Source: JACCTU01 sp963809175 (lineage in GTDB: Bacteria > Actinomycetota > Thermoleophilia > Gaiellales > Gaiellaceae). From it: 64,000 nt of DNA. The notes beneath the pieces are model-generated. The model did not search any database. It saw only the letters and a list, made by a program, of their open reading frames with translations, and had not been told where the DNA came from. The DNA lies in NCBI GenBank assembly GCA_963809175.1, contig CAWEIK010000001.1, positions 1,364,001 through 1,428,000 on the forward strand. Reading direction: 5' to 3'. The position numbers and the translations under genes are program-made. Shown here in pieces: positions 35,009-45,651 of the stretch; position 1 is the first letter of the stretch, and the number at the start of each line of letters is the position of its first letter.

Positions 35009-36792
35009 TTGAACCGCTTCAGCGCCCGCAGCTTCAAGTTCAAGCTCGTCCTCTACTTCGGCCTGCTCTCGCTGCTTCCGGCGGCAGCGGCCTTCTGGGG
35101 CTTCACCTCGGTCGCGAAGCAGAGCGAGGTGCGCCGCGTCGACGCGCGCCTCCAGGCGGGTCTTCGCGCCGCCGTCACCGCGTACGGAGAAGACCTCGAG
35201 CTCGCAACTCGTTCAGCATCCGCGCTTGCGAGCGAACCCGCGCTGCAGCGTGCGCTTGCCCGCGGCGACGCGAGGGCCGCGCAACAGCTGCTTCGCAACA
35301 AGCGCAACGTCCGGATCGAGTCGGCCGACTTCCAGGTCGGCGTCCGCCCGCAGCTCGCCGCCGAACGCCGCGTGCGCGTCGTCGGCCCGGACAAGTTGCT
35401 CGGCTTCGTGATCGCGTCGGTGCCGTTCGACCAGGAGCTCCTCCGGAAGGCGAAGCAACGCTCCGGCCTCGGCGAGAACGAACAGTTCGTCGTCGTGCAT
35501 CGCGGCAGGCTCGTGGTCGGCGCGGGGTGGACCCAGGCCCCGCTCGACGTCCCCGCAGACCGGCCGACCACGGTCTCGATCGACGGCAAGCGCCAGCGGG
35601 TCCTCGTCGCGGCAACGCCCGGGCAAACCGGTGAGCCGACGCTCGGCGTCATCGCCCCGCAGGCGGCGATCGACGCCGCGGCGATGGGCATCCAGCAGCG
35701 GCTGCTGCTGGGCCTGCTCGCCGCGCTCGTGCTCGTTGCGCTCGTCGCGTACGTCGAAGGCCGGTCGGTGGTGCGAACGGTGTCGAGCATCTCCAACGCC
35801 GCGAACGCGATCGCGCGAGGGAAGTACGACGAGCGTGTTCCGGTTCGCGGCCGTGACGAGCTGGCGAGGCTCGGCAACGCGTTCAACCAGATGGCCGACC
35901 AGCTGCAGTTCCGATTGGAGGAGCTCGAGTCCGAGCGGCGCCGTCTCCGCGAGGCCGTCTCTCGTTTCGGCGATGCGCTCGCAGCGACGCACGACACCGA
36001 CCAGCTGCTGCGCGCGATCGTCGAGACCGCCGTCGAGGCGACGGGCGCGACGGGCGGCATGTTGATCGGCGTCGACGGCGAGGTCGTCGAGGTCGGCACG
36101 CCCGGGGTCGGGGCCGATCAGCTCGAGCTGCCCCTGCGGGCGAGCAAGAGCACGTTCGGCACCCTCTTCCTGTTCGGCCGTCACTTCGACGACGAGTCGC
36201 GCCTGACGGCCGCGTCGCTCGTCGGCCAGTCGGTGATCGCGCTCGACAACGCGAAGCTGCACCGGATCGTCGAGCGGCAGGCGTTGGTGGACGGCCTGAC
36301 CGGTCTCGCGAACCGGCGCCAGGCCGAAGACACGCTCGCGGCCGAGCTCTCCCGCGCCTCCCGCTTCGGCGGCCCTCTCTCGGTCGTGATCGGGGACCTC
36401 GACGACTTCAAGTCGGTGAACGACGCGCACGGGCACGGGGTCGGGGACACGGTGCTCCGCGAGTTCGCCCACTTGCTCGAGCGATCCGTGCGTGACGTCG
36501 ACATCGCCTCCAGGTGGGGCGGCGAGGAGTTCCTCCTCGTCCTGCCCGGGACCGACGCCGACGGCGCCGTCCAGCTGGCCCAGCGGATCCGCGACTATCT
36601 CGAGGACCGGACGCTCCTGACCCCGGAGGGCGTGCCGGTGCGGGTCACCGCCAGCTTCGGGGTCGCAGAAGCCCAAGGGGGAGAGCGGGGCGCCTGAGCT
36701 CGTGGCTGCGGCCGACGCGGCCCTCTACGAGGCCAAAAGGCGAGGAAAGAACCGGGTCGACGCGGGCCCCGGTCGCCGTCGAGCAGCCGTGA
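35009..36792 (+). CDS. Membrane diguanylate cyclase (HAMP-GAF-GGDEF), two frameshifts
   Basis: The TTG start follows GAGGGG by 6 bases. The protein has helix 1 (VLYFGLLSLLPAAAAFWGF), a ~190-residue extracytoplasmic sensor region, helix 2 (LLGLLAALVLVALVAYV), HAMP (~250-300), GAF (~310-425) and GGDEF (~430-590). Active-site motif RWGGEEF (~505) and FGDxDxFKxxND-type residues (GDLDDFKSVNDAHGH) suggest active c-di-GMP synthesis. A G-run near 36676-36680 and the GGGCCCC near 36764-36773 each hold one base too many. With both removed the frame ends AGPVAVEQP at TGA 36790, giving 593 residues. No EAL domain is present. Confidence 0.85.
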
Positions 36793-36881
36793 TGTGCGCT
36801 AACCTCCCGCCCCAGGTTTCGTCAGACTTCACCGGGGCCTTACAATCCGCCCCCAGCCCCGCCCCCGACACCGGAGAAAAC

Positions 36882-37190
36882 ATGCCCGTAGCGACCCCGT
36901 CGTTGTTCGCACAAGTCATCCAGGAGCATCTGGAGCTTCGCGACCGAAACTCGCAGCTCGAGAACCAGATGCCGATCACCCAGTACATGGCACAGGATCC
37001 GTTCGAGAATCACCCGCTGTTCAAGACCGAGGAGCAGGCGCGACTCGAAGACACCATGGAGGGCATGGAGTCCCCCGAGGCCGTCGCAGTTGCAAGCCCG
37101 CTCGGTTGGCCCGGCGAGGACGCTGCCGTCGGCGAGGAGACCGAAGCAGGTCTTTGGAGCCGTTCGCGCGACTTCGACTGGGGCGACTGA
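36882..37190 (+). CDS. Hypothetical acidic protein (102 aa)
   Basis: The ATG follows CGGAG by 5 bases. The protein starts MPVATPSLFAQVIQEHLELRD and is acidic throughout, with a Met/Glu-rich middle and a C-terminal SRSRDFDWGD. A TACAAT box at 36841-36846 may be its promoter. The same frame is open upstream only because of the frameshifted GGDEF end. No homology is recognised. Confidence 0.6.
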   Translation: MPVATPSLFAQVIQEHLELRDRNSQLENQMPITQYMAQDPFENHPLFKTEEQARLEDTMEGMESPEAVAVASPLGWPGEDAAVGEETEAGLWSRSRDFDWGD

Positions 37191-37268
37191 ACAGCTGCCA
37201 GCATCCGTTTTCGTCACCCCGACCGGGGTAGACGTCGGTTCACCACGATCGAGAGGGGTTGATCACGC

Positions 37269-37518
37269 ATGAAGTTCTTCAGGCTCGCGGCGCTCGGGGC
37301 GGCGCTGGTGTACTTGTCCGACGCGACGCGCCGGGCGAAGCTGCGCGACCGTGTGCTCGGGCTGATCGGCGGGGCACGCAAGAGCGCCGACGTCGAGGCG
37401 TCGGGCGGCGACGTCGACGTGAGCGACGATCTGGAACAGCGCGTGCGCACCGTTCAGGGCGAGGACAGCGACGAGAAGTCGAAGGCGCCCGGCACCGAAA
37501 CGCCGGCAACGCAGCTAG
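37269..37518 (+). CDS. Small membrane-associated hypothetical protein, possible frameshift at the end
   Basis: The ATG has GAGAGGGG about 12 bases upstream. The protein begins MKFFRLAALGAALVYLSDATR, a short hydrophobic start, then a basic segment (KLRDRVLGLIGGARK) and an acidic Asp/Glu/Ser tail. As written, the frame runs on to TGA at 37623-37625 antisense to kynureninase. One base fewer ends it at TAG 37516-37518, giving 82 residues and avoiding the overlap. That shorter end is preferred but inferred. The function is unknown. Confidence 0.5.
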
Positions 37519-37519
37519 G

Positions 37520-38748
37520 TCAGGTAACGCGCGCGGGCGTCGCGTCGACGAGCTCGTGCTCGCCGGACTCGACGAGCAGCGCGAGCCGGTCGACGATGTC
37601 CCACGCGTCGACGAAGCGCGTGTAGAGCGGCGGTAGGCCGAGCCGAATCGAGTCGGGCGCGCGGAAGTCGGGGACGACGTCCGCGCGCTCGATCAGGGCG
37701 CGGCAGATCCGCCAGCCGTCGGCGTGGCGGACCGACACGTGACCGCCGCGCCGCGTCGAGTCGCGCGGCGTGCCGAGCTCGAACCCGAGCGGTGCGAGCC
37801 GCTCGTCGTGCAGCGAGACCACGAGCTCCGTCAGCGCGACGCTCTTGCGACGCAGCGCTTCGATTCCCGCCTCCCGGGCGAGCTCGACCCCGACCTCGAC
37901 GGCGGCAAGCCCGAGGATCGGCGGCGTCCCCGCGAGAAAACGGCCGACTCCCGGAACCGGGTCGTAGGCAGGCCCCATCGCGAACTGCTCGCGCTGCCCG
38001 AACCAGCCCCAGATCGGCGAGCGCAGCTCGTCCTGCAGCTCCGCGCGCACGTACAGGAACGCCGGAGCTGCCTGGGCCGGCGTTCAGGTACTTGTACGTG
38101 CAGCCGACCGCGAGGTCGACGCCTGCCGCTTCGAGCTCGACCGGCGCGACTCCCGCCGAGTGGCTCACGTCGAGCAGGACGAGTGCGCCGGCCTCGTGCG
38201 CGGCGTTGCTGATCGCGCGTACGTCGGCGAGCGCGCCCGAGCGATACGCGACGTGGGAGATGCAGACGAGCGACACGTCGCGTCCGGCGCACGCGCGCGC
38301 GACGTCGTCGTCCGTCGGCCCGTCGATCGGGTCGGCCGTCGAAGAGGACGAGCTCGCCGAGCCCTTCGAGGACGTACCGGTCGGTGGGGAAGTTGTCGGC
38401 GTCCGTCACGAGCGCTCCGGGCTTGCGCGCGAGCGCGGCAGCGGCGAGCTTGAACAGGTTCACGGTCGTCGAGTCGCACACCAGCACCTCGCCGGGGTTG
38501 GCGCCGAGCACAGCGCCGGCCAGCAGGTCGCCCACCTCGAGCGGGCGGTCGATCCACTCGGGCCAGGCAGTCACGAGCCTCGAGCCCCACGCGTCGACGA
38601 CGCTTCCCAGCCGCTCGATCGTCGCTTCCGGGAGCCGCCCGAGCGAGTTGCCGTCCGCGTAGATGACAGGACCCTCGATCACGAACCGCTCCCGGAAGTG
38701 GGCGAGCGGATCCTCGCGGTCGAGCGCCTCCGCCTCCGCCCGCGTCAC
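37520..38748 (-). CDS. kynU: Kynureninase, two frameshifts
   Basis: This PLP enzyme cleaves kynurenine to anthranilate and alanine. It has the N-terminal FVIEGPVIYADGNSLGRLP, PGEVLVCDSTTVNLFKL, the PLP-Lys motif CTYKYLNAGPG, and the C-terminal RGGHVSVRHADGWRI and IRLGLPPLYTRF. The frame breaks near 38335 and near 38070, one extra base each; corrected, it is 408 residues, the usual length. The GTG start overlaps the upstream hydrolase stop (GTGA). With that arylformamidase-like partner it supplies two of the three kynurenine-pathway steps from tryptophan. No tryptophan dioxygenase is in view. Confidence 0.88.
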
Positions 38749-39417
38749 GGCAGCCGCTCGACGATCGCCGCCCAGCTCTCGGAGGCCGGGTCGAGGCACT
38801 CGAAGTGTCCCTCGTCCGTCTCGACGAGCTGGACGTCGTCGCCCGCCCGGCGGGCACGCTCCGCGTACGCGCGGCTCATCTCGACGGGGACCGTATCGTC
38901 GCGCCGCCCGTGGACGAGGAGCTGCGGGACGCCGAGCGGCAGCCGGGCGGCAGGCGATGCCGACGGCGTAGCGGTCGGGGACCTCGTCGGGCGTACCCCC
39001 GAGCAGCTCCTCGGGCGCGCGACGGCTCAGGCCGAGCCGCCAGGCCTCGACGAGGTCGACGACGCCCGCCTGAGCCACCGCGAGCGCCGCACCGCGCTCG
39101 GCGGCGAGCCAGAGCGCCAGGTGCCCGCCCGCCGAGTGCCCGAGCGTGACGAACGGCTCTCCGGCGTCGGCGACGGCCGCGCGGACGTCGTCGAACGTCA
39201 TCGGCCAGCCACCGTCCGCGCCGACGCGGCGGTACTCGACGTTCCACGCCTCGTAGCCGCGCGCGGCGAGGTCGACGCACAGCGGGTCCATCAGGTCGGC
39301 CGCGTACGGCGCGCGCCAGAAGCCGCCGTGCAGCACCGCCACGACCGCACGTCGCGCGCCCTCGGGCGCGTACACGTCGACGTGCTGGTCGGCGTGCTCT
39401 CCGTAGCTGCGCCGCAC
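38745..39417 (-). CDS. Arylformamidase-like alpha/beta-hydrolase, one frameshift
   Basis: Features of the esterase/KynB-like group are the oxyanion-hole motif VVAVLHGGFWRAPY, the nucleophile elbow TLGHSAGGHLALW, the acid region LLVHGRRDDTVP and the His in TDEGHFECLDP. One extra base near 38960 separates the last third; corrected, it is 223 residues. The GTG start at 39417 has a TTAATT box 5 bases upstream, possibly leaderless. Its coupling to kynureninase suggests it hydrolyses N-formylkynurenine. This is inferred from context, since the fold alone is not specific. Confidence 0.75.
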
Positions 39418-39450
39418 GGGAGAATTAACACGCCCCACACGGCACGAGGC

Positions 39451-39456
39451 TACCCT
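39451..39456 (+). promoter_or_regulatory. Putative -10 box (TACCCT) for a leaderless start
   Basis: TACCCT ends 7 bases before the ATG at 39464. The 46-base divergent gap to the hydrolase leaves no room for a long leader. Confidence 0.45.
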
Positions 39457-39463
39457 CGGCGGG

Positions 39464-40777
39464 ATGCTGCGCTGCTTTGGTGTCGCGCTTGCATCGCTCG
39501 TGCTGGCACCCGCCGCACAGGCCGCGCTCTCGGTCAGCGCCGCCGTCGAGCCCGGCGCGCATGCGGCGACGTTCACGTGGACGACGAGCGGCCCGGCGCG
39601 CGTGACGGTCGAGGTCGGCCGCACCGCCGACTACGGCATCTGGTTGCGGACGCCGACACGTGCGCGCACGTCGGGCCGCGCCTTGCTCGGCTCGCTCGAG
39701 CCGCTGACCGCGTATCGCTATCGCGTGACCGCGCGTAGCGGTCGCTCCGTCACGCGCGCGCTCGGCACGTTCACGACGCGCGCGTTCCCCGACTGGACGG
39801 TCGGTGCGGTGGTCGACAGCACGCTGCACGTCGACGGACAGCCGTTCTTCCCCCGGATGGTCTACGGCCAGTGCGACTGGGCGTACTCGCAGAGCCTGAA
39901 CGCGGGCGTCAACCTCTACATGGGAAGCGGCTGCAGCACGCCGTGGGTGCAGCTCGACGCGCTGCGGGCGCGGGCGGTGTCGGCGATTCCGGCGCAGTAC
40001 AAGGACGTCGCGGACGGGCGCGGCACGATCGGCTGGTACCACCGCGACGAGGCCGATCTGTACGGGCCGCCGGAGGCGCTGCCCTTCCACCCGCCGTGGC
40101 AGCAGACGAAGCGGGTCACGTTCCTGACGCTCAGCGGGCACGTCTACAGCGGCTCGGCGGGCATCCCGGCCGGCCGCGGCGTGTATCCGAAGTTCATCGC
40201 GCGCGCGGACATGATCGGCTTCGACCTCTATCCGCTGCAGGTGTGGTGCCGCCGAGATGCGTTCCCTGCCGTCTACGAAGCGCAGCGAGAGCTCGCCGCA
40301 CTCGCGGGTGCGCGCGCGACGTTCCAGTGGATCGAGGTCGGGCGGATGGAGATCTGCAACGGCCGCCCCGAGCTCGACCCGACCCCCTTGACAATCCGAG
40401 CGGAGACGTGGCTCGCGATCGCAGGTGGCGCACGCGGGATCGGCTACTTCCCCGACCACTGGCAGCCTCCGATCGCGCAGGCGATCACGCAGGTGAACAC
40501 CGAGATCTCCGCGCTCGGACCGGCGCTGCTCGCCCGCGGGGTTCCGGCGACGGCGTCGGCGGGCCCGGTGCGGGTCGGCGCGCGCCGCTTCAACGGCGCG
40601 ACGTACCTGATCGCGGTGAACACCTCGTGGCGGCGGGTGACGGCGAGCGTCGGGGTTGCAGGGCTACGCGGAGTCGCGCGTGCGTTCGGCGAGAACCGCG
40701 CTCTGCCCGTCCGGAGCGGAGCGATCCGCGACCGCTTCGGTCCGCTGCAGGCGCACGTCTACGTCGTCGATCCGTAG
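39464..40777 (+). CDS. Secreted glycoside-hydrolase-like protein with fibronectin-type N-domain
   Basis: A signal peptide (LASLVLAPAAQAALS) is followed by a fibronectin-like domain (about 22-110, LEPLTAYRYRVTARSG) and a probable TIM barrel (about 115-360). Strands in the barrel include GTIGWYHRDEADLYG, ADMIGFDLYPLQVW, FQWIEVGRMEICNG and AIAGGARGIGYFPDHW. A C-terminal beta-sandwich (about 365-437) follows. The DE pair in YHRDEADL and the FQWIEVG strand could hold catalytic acids. The layout resembles beta-galactosidase-like hydrolases, but no CAZy family is assigned. It is exported, so a polysaccharide substrate is likely. Confidence 0.65.
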   Translation: MLRCFGVALASLVLAPAAQAALSVSAAVEPGAHAATFTWTTSGPARVTVEVGRTADYGIWLRTPTRARTSGRALLGSLEPLTAYRYRVTARSGRSVTRALGTFTTRAFPDWTVGAVVDSTLHVDGQPFFPRMVYGQCDWAYSQSLNAGVNLYMGSGCSTPWVQLDALRARAVSAIPAQYKDVADGRGTIGWYHRDEADLYGPPEALPFHPPWQQTKRVTFLTLSGHVYSGSAGIPAGRGVYPKFIARADMIGFDLYPLQVWCRRDAFPAVYEAQRELAALAGARATFQWIEVGRMEICNGRPELDPTPLTIRAETWLAIAGGARGIGYFPDHWQPPIAQAITQVNTEISALGPALLARGVPATASAGPVRVGARRFNGATYLIAVNTSWRRVTASVGVAGLRGVARAFGENRALPVRSGAIRDRFGPLQAHVYVVDP

Positions 40778-41791
40778 AAGCAGGCCAGGCGGCGCGCGGC
40801 TTCGCCGACGCTCAGCACGTCGGTCGAGTCCACCAGCTGGTCGATCGCTCCGACTCGCGGGAGCTCGCGCACCAGGAGTCCGACACGGACTCGATACACG
40901 CAGCGCGAAGCGGCCTGCGTCGATCACGCGAAACGGCCGAGAGTGGAAGTTGCGCACCGTGGGTTCGAGCTGCGCCGTGAGCCGAGCGCGTTGTGCCGGC
41001 GTGCGAGCGCCTCGATCGCCTCGACCCAGTGCGGACTCCCGAGCTGCGAGGTCGTTCGCGGCGAGCATGCGCTCCAGCGCAGGGCCGACATCCGTGGCGC
41101 AGTCGAGTCGAGCGAACGCGGAGCCGAGCCACTTCGCATACGGCGCGTAGCGACGCTCGAGCAGGAAGCCGAGCCTCATCGCATCCCGCGCGAGGCGCGC
41201 GGCGACGATGCGCGAGCCGAGCTCGTCGCCGACCTCAGCGGTCCGAGCGACGAACGGCTCCTCCTGGTCGATGCGCCACCACTGGCAGCCGACGAGCCAG
41301 CGCCAGACGTCTTCCGGGTACCACGCAAGTGCCTGTCGTAGCGGCTCGAGCTCGCCGGTTCCGTCCCAGAAGACCTCCCCACTGGTGATCTCCGAGAGGA
41401 GCTGCTGGGGCGTCGTCAGCCAGTGGAGGGTCGTGAGCCCGGCGCGTGCGTCGTAGCCGAGGTGACGCTCGAGCCACTCGCCGAGTGGTCTGACGTTCAC
41501 GTGCGAGGAGACCGGAACGGCGTCCCAGCCGTAGCGTGTCGGCCAGCCGCGGAACTCGTCGGGCAGGCCGGCCTCGACGGCCGAGCGCACACGCTCGACC
41601 TCCGACGCGTGCACGAACACGCGCACTCGCGGTCCCCAGCCATGGTCGGTCGAGCGCTCGGTGTCGAAGCCGAGCACGTCGGATCCCCAGCCGAGGAGCG
41701 CCGCCGAGTGCTCGACGTCGCCGACGAGCGGCCCGACGACCTCGTCGTAGAACGCGCGCGAGAGCTCGCGGCCGGGGACGAACTGCGGCAC
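40759..41791 (-). CDS. DUF4037-containing protein, three frame breaks
   Basis: The protein starts QFVPGRELSRAFYDEVVGPLV and has the nucleotidyltransferase-like pattern GWGSDVLGFDTERSTDHGWG, followed by WPEEVWR-type helices (YPEDVWRWLVGCQWWRIDQEE) typical of DUF4037. After ARES the frame gains a base (~41032), then loses one (~40978), then gains one (~40905). Corrected, it ends RRLACFYGSTT and is 343 residues. It overlaps the hydrolase-like gene tail-to-tail by 19 bases. DUF4037 proteins belong to the nucleotidyltransferase superfamily; the substrate is unknown. Confidence 0.72.
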
Positions 41792-41859
41792 GCGTGCATC
41801 GTACGAGCGCCTGAGCGGAGGCGGCACGCAGGCGCCGCCTCCGCCCGAACCTCAGCGCG

Positions 41860-42096
41860 TTACCAGGTCCAGTTTGCGAGCCACGCGAAGGTCGACTCCA
41901 CAACGACGGTCGGCTCTGCGACCTCCGCTGTCGGAGCGACCTCCGGAGCAACGACCGGAGCGCTCGACTTCGGCGCGGCCAGCGCGCTACCCGGTGCCGA
42001 GAGCGCAGCGATCGCGATCAAGCAGACGATCCCGCGACGAAAACGGCCCTCGCCCTTGCCCCAGAGAGCCGAAGCCCTCGAATCCCCATGCCACAT
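41860..42096 (-). CDS. Small secreted protein, hypothetical (78 aa)
   Basis: The ATG has AAAGGG about 7 bases upstream. A basic N-region leads to a hydrophobic core with an Ala-x-Ala site (VCLIAIAALSAPGSALAAPK). The mature part is only ~40 residues, Pro/Val/Glu-rich and ending TFAWLANWTW. No domain is recognised. The tryptophan-rich tail might be membrane-active, but that is guesswork. Confidence 0.55.
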   Translation of the reverse strand: MWHGDSRASALWGKGEGRFRRGIVCLIAIAALSAPGSALAAPKSSAPVVAPEVAPTAEVAEPTVVVESTFAWLANWTW

Positions 42097-42192
42097 GTAC
42101 GAACCCTTTCTCCCGGGACCGCAGTGCGCGGTGCCCTCGGCTCACCGTACGCAGCGACGACGGGGCCGACATCCCCCATCCGAGGGAATCGA

Positions 42193-42952
42193 CTAGGCGA
42201 AGCCGCGCGCTGCCCAGGCCCGGAACGTCAGCACGAACGGCGCTGCCGGCAGCAGGTCGCGGCACCGTTCGCGCAGCGCGGCCTGTTCGGCCGCGTCGAG
42301 ACCCGCCGCGTAGCTACCGGCAGGGCCGACGCCGAGCGTGTACGGCTCCCACCAGTCCTCGAAGCTCGGATGCGCGACGCTCACGGAAAGCGCGCTCTCC
42401 TCCACGTCGTGCAGCCCTGCTTCCCGAAACAGCTCTGCGAGGTGGCCCTCACGGGAGCCCGCACGCTTCGACTCGTCCTCGACGTCGGGATCGCGCTCCC
42501 GGGCAGCCGCCCAGAACACGCTGAGCGGGCCCTGGCCGCCGGCGTGATCCCACACGCACGCCGCCACGACGCCACCCTCGCGCGTCACGCGCGCCATTTC
42601 GCGAAGCCCCGCGACGGGGTCGGTCATGAAGTGCACGACGAGCTGCGCAAGTGCGGCGTCGAACGTCTCGGTCCTCGAACGGCAACTGCTCAGCCGCAGC
42701 CTGCTGCACGCTGACCTCGGGGTGTCGCTCCCGAACGGCTGCGACGAAGGGCTCGGACGGATCGACGGCCGACACCGCGGCCGGCCCGAGCCGCGCGACC
42801 AGCTCGGCCGTGAGCGCGCCCGGCCCGCAGCCGACGTCGAGCACCTGCTGACCTGCGACGACCGCCGCGAAGTCGGCGAGCTGAGGGGCGAGCGGCACCG
42901 AGTACCGCCCCATGAACCGGTCGTACGCCTCGGCCGCGACTACGAAGGTCAC
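42193..42952 (-). CDS. SAM-dependent methyltransferase, one frameshift
   Basis: A class I methyltransferase (UbiE/Methyltransf_11 type) with motif I VLDVGCGPGALTAELV, acidic SAVDPSEP, motif after AEQLPFED and post-motif MARVTREGGVVAACVWDH. The N-terminal AYDRFMGRYSVPLAPQ is typical of the family. One extra base near 42671 splits it; corrected, it is 252 residues. The start is GTG. The substrate is unknown. Confidence 0.82.
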
Positions 42953-42974
42953 GCGGCGGAATCTACTGCGTGCG

Positions 42975-43463
42975 CTAGTGGCCGCAGACGCGGAAGCCGT
43001 ACGCCCGAACCTGCCGGTTGAGCTTCAGCGTGAAGTCGAGATAGGCCGGAAGCGCCGAGGCAAGCGAGGCGATGCGCCGGTCCGCGAAGGCGCTCTGGAT
43101 GCGGCGCGCGAGCACGACGCCGCGGTCGAGCTGGCCGAGCAGGCGGCGGGCAGCCGCGTCGTCGGGCGGGGCGCCGACCGCGCGCAGGCGCTGGTTGAAC
43201 GTGACCTGGATGCGGATCTGGTCGCTCCAGATCGCAGCGGCGGCCGCCATGCGGCGGTTCTCGGGGAGCGCGTAGGCGGCCTCGGCGCGCCGGCGCAGCG
43301 GTGCGAGCTCCTTCGCCATGCCCGCGCAGAGGGCGTCCCCGCGCTTGATGAACTCCGCTTTCGTCGAGGCGGCTGAGGCGGTCGACGCCGTTCCCACGGC
43401 TGCGAGGGCGGTAACTGCGGCGAGGACGAGGAGCCTGCGCACACTTCGTGCTTCGGTGCACAT
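42975..43463 (-). CDS. Secreted helical protein, hypothetical (162 aa)
   Basis: An ATG is followed by Arg-Arg and a signal peptide (LLVLAAVTALAAVGTASTASAA). The mature chain is about 130 residues, mostly helical and Ala/Arg-rich, with Cys residues near both ends (DALCAGMAKEL and FRVCGH) that could form a disulfide. It resembles small secreted actinobacterial proteins of unknown role. An in-frame GTG at 43442 is an alternative start. It is divergent from the PQQ dehydrogenase gene. Confidence 0.62.
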   Translation of the reverse strand: MCTEARSVRRLLVLAAVTALAAVGTASTASAASTKAEFIKRGDALCAGMAKELAPLRRRAEAAYALPENRRMAAAAAIWSDQIRIQVTFNQRLRAVGAPPDDAAARRLLGQLDRGVVLARRIQSAFADRRIASLASALPAYLDFTLKLNRQVRAYGFRVCGH

Positions 43464-43530
43464 GCGGCTTCGCTTGAGACCCCAAACGGGTTGTTTCGAC
43501 GGTGCGGGCTGCGGGAACCGGGGGGTCGAA

Positions 43531-45631
43531 GTGCCGACGAAGGCCACCGCCCGGCTGGTCGTCCTCTCCCTCGCGCTCCTCTCGCTGGCGCTGGTGCCGG
43601 GTTGCTCGTTCGGCGGCGACAGCGAGGACGTGCCGGCGTTCGACGGCAGCGATCTCGCCGATCACGCGGGCGACAACTGGCCGACTGCGGGCGGCTCGCT
43701 CGCGAACGACCGCTACTCGACACTCGACGAGATCGACACGTCGAACGTGAAGCAGCTCCAGGGCGTCTGGAAGACCGACCTTCGGAATTCGGGGACGGAA
43801 GCGAAGTACTCCGGCGAAAGCCAGCCGGTCGTCTACAACGGCGTCATCTACGTCACGACGGGCAAGAACGACGTGTTCGCCGTCGACGTCGAGACCGGCA
43901 AGATCCTCTGGCAGTACGAGGGGAACCTCGACCAGAAGATCGACACGATCTGCTGCGGTTGGCTCAACCGCGGCGTCGCGATCGGCGACGGCAAGGTGTA
44001 CCAGGGGCAGCTCGACGGCAAGGTCGTCGCGCTCGACGCGAAGACCGGCGACGTCCTCTGGACACGGCAGCTCGTGAAGTGGCAGGACGGGCAGGTGATC
44101 ACCGCAGCACCGATCTACGCAGACGACCGCGTGTACATCGGCGTCGTCGGTGCCGACCTCGGTACGCGCGCGTTCCTCGAGGCGCTCGATCCGGATACGG
44201 GCGAGTCGATCTGGCGCTACTACACCATCCCGGCGCCGGGAGAGCCCGGGGGAGACTCGTGGCCGGCGGGCGACGCGTACCTGCACGGCGGCGGCGCGAT
44301 CTGGCAGGCACCTGCCTACGACCCCGACCTCGGCCTCCTCTACTTCTCGACGGGGAACGCAGGCCCGGACTGGGACGGGAGCGTCCGCCAGGGCGACAAC
44401 AAGTGGACGGCGTCGATCGTCGCGGTCGAGGCGGAGACGGGCAAGTTCCGGTGGGGGTTCCAGCAGGTCCACCACGACATCTGGGACTACGACGCCGCGA
44501 GCACCGCCGTCCTCTTCGACGCGTCCGACGGGCGCAAGGGCGTCGCGCAGGCCGGGAAGACGGGCTGGCTCTACATGCTCGACCGGGAGACCGGCGAGCC
44601 GCTCTACGGGATCGACGAGAAGCCGGTGCCGCAGGATCCGAAGCAGTACACGTGCGCCGACGCAGCCCATCCCCCGCAACGGCGCGTTCATCCCGCACGG
44701 GCCGGTCCCGCAGAGCGAGGTCGAGCGGATCAAGAAGTCGTTCACGCCGCAGATGAAGGGTCTCGAGATCGTGGCGGCGCAGGAGATCTTCACGCCGCCC
44801 GGTCTCGGGAAGTTCGTCGCGATCATGCCGGGCCCGCAGGGCGGCGTGAACTGGATCCCGATCAGCTACAACCCCGAGACGGACATGTTCTACATCTGCT
44901 CGGCCGTGCAGACGACGGGGGAGATGTCGATCCCAGGCGCCCAGTGCAAGCGGGGCGAGTACTACATCTCCGCCTTGCTCGCGGGCGCAGCGTACACCGA
45001 GTCGTCCGGCACGTTCACGGCGATCGACGCGCTCAGCGGGCGCCGGGTCTGGCAGAAGCAGTTCCCGGAGGCGTGCTACTCCGGGACGAGCACGACGAAG
45101 GGGAACCTCGTCTTCCTCGGTCGCACGAACGGCGAGCTCGAGGCGTACGACGCGCGCAGCGGGCAGCGACTCTGGAACTTCCAGACGGGCGCCGGCGCGA
45201 ACAACACCGCGACGTTCTTCGAGCACGAGGGCAAGGAGTACGTCGTCTTCCTCTCGCAGGGCAACAGCCTCGTGGCCTCGCCGCACGGCGACGAGCTGTG
45301 GCTCTTCGGGCTGGACGGGACGATCGGTCCGGCCGACGCTGCCGGCGGCGGCTCGGGCACCGAGCACGGCGGCGAGGGCGAGGCCGAGCAGGGCAACGCC
45401 GAGCGTGGCGCCACGGTCTTCGCCGCGAACTGCTCGGGCTGCCACGGCGGCAACGGCACCGGTGGCAACGGCGGGCCAGACCTCTCGAGCGTCACGAGCA
45501 TGTCTGCGGTGATCGCGCAGGTCACGAACGGCGGCGGTGGCATGCCGGCGTTCGGCGACCAGTTGACGAATCAGCAGATCAGCGACGTCGCCGCGTACGT
45601 GACGCAGAGGATCGCCGAGGGCAACCCCTAG
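43531..45631 (+). CDS. PQQ-dependent dehydrogenase lipoprotein with C-terminal cytochrome c domain, one frameshift
   Basis: A lipobox signal (ALLSLALVPGC) leads into an eight-bladed PQQ propeller (about 40-590). Visible are repeated blade motifs (GKILWQYEG, GKVVALDAKTGDVLW) and the vicinal disulfide Cys141-Cys142 that stacks on PQQ. GDNKWTASIVAVEAETG and HHDIWDYDAAS are also present. After an acidic Gly-rich linker, a cytochrome c domain has CSGCH (~635-639) and the axial Met region GGGGMPAFGDQL. One extra base near 44658 breaks the frame; corrected, it is 699 residues. The GTG has GGGGGG 5 bases upstream. It is a membrane-anchored, extracytoplasmic alcohol/sugar oxidase passing electrons to its own haem. 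The substrate is unknown. Confidence 0.87.
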
Positions 45632-45651
45632 ACGCGTTATCGTCCTCGGCG

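Noticed and set aside
36702..37190. A single protein fusing the GGDEF end with the following acidic protein
   Set aside because: The continuity arises only from the inserted base near 36678. Correcting a second one ends the GGDEF protein at 36792, and the acidic protein has its own ATG and CGGAG.
43531..45631. Assigning the PQQ enzyme as lanthanide-dependent
   Set aside because: I could not place the catalytic Asp and the position two residues on with certainty from unaligned sequence, so the metal cannot be called.
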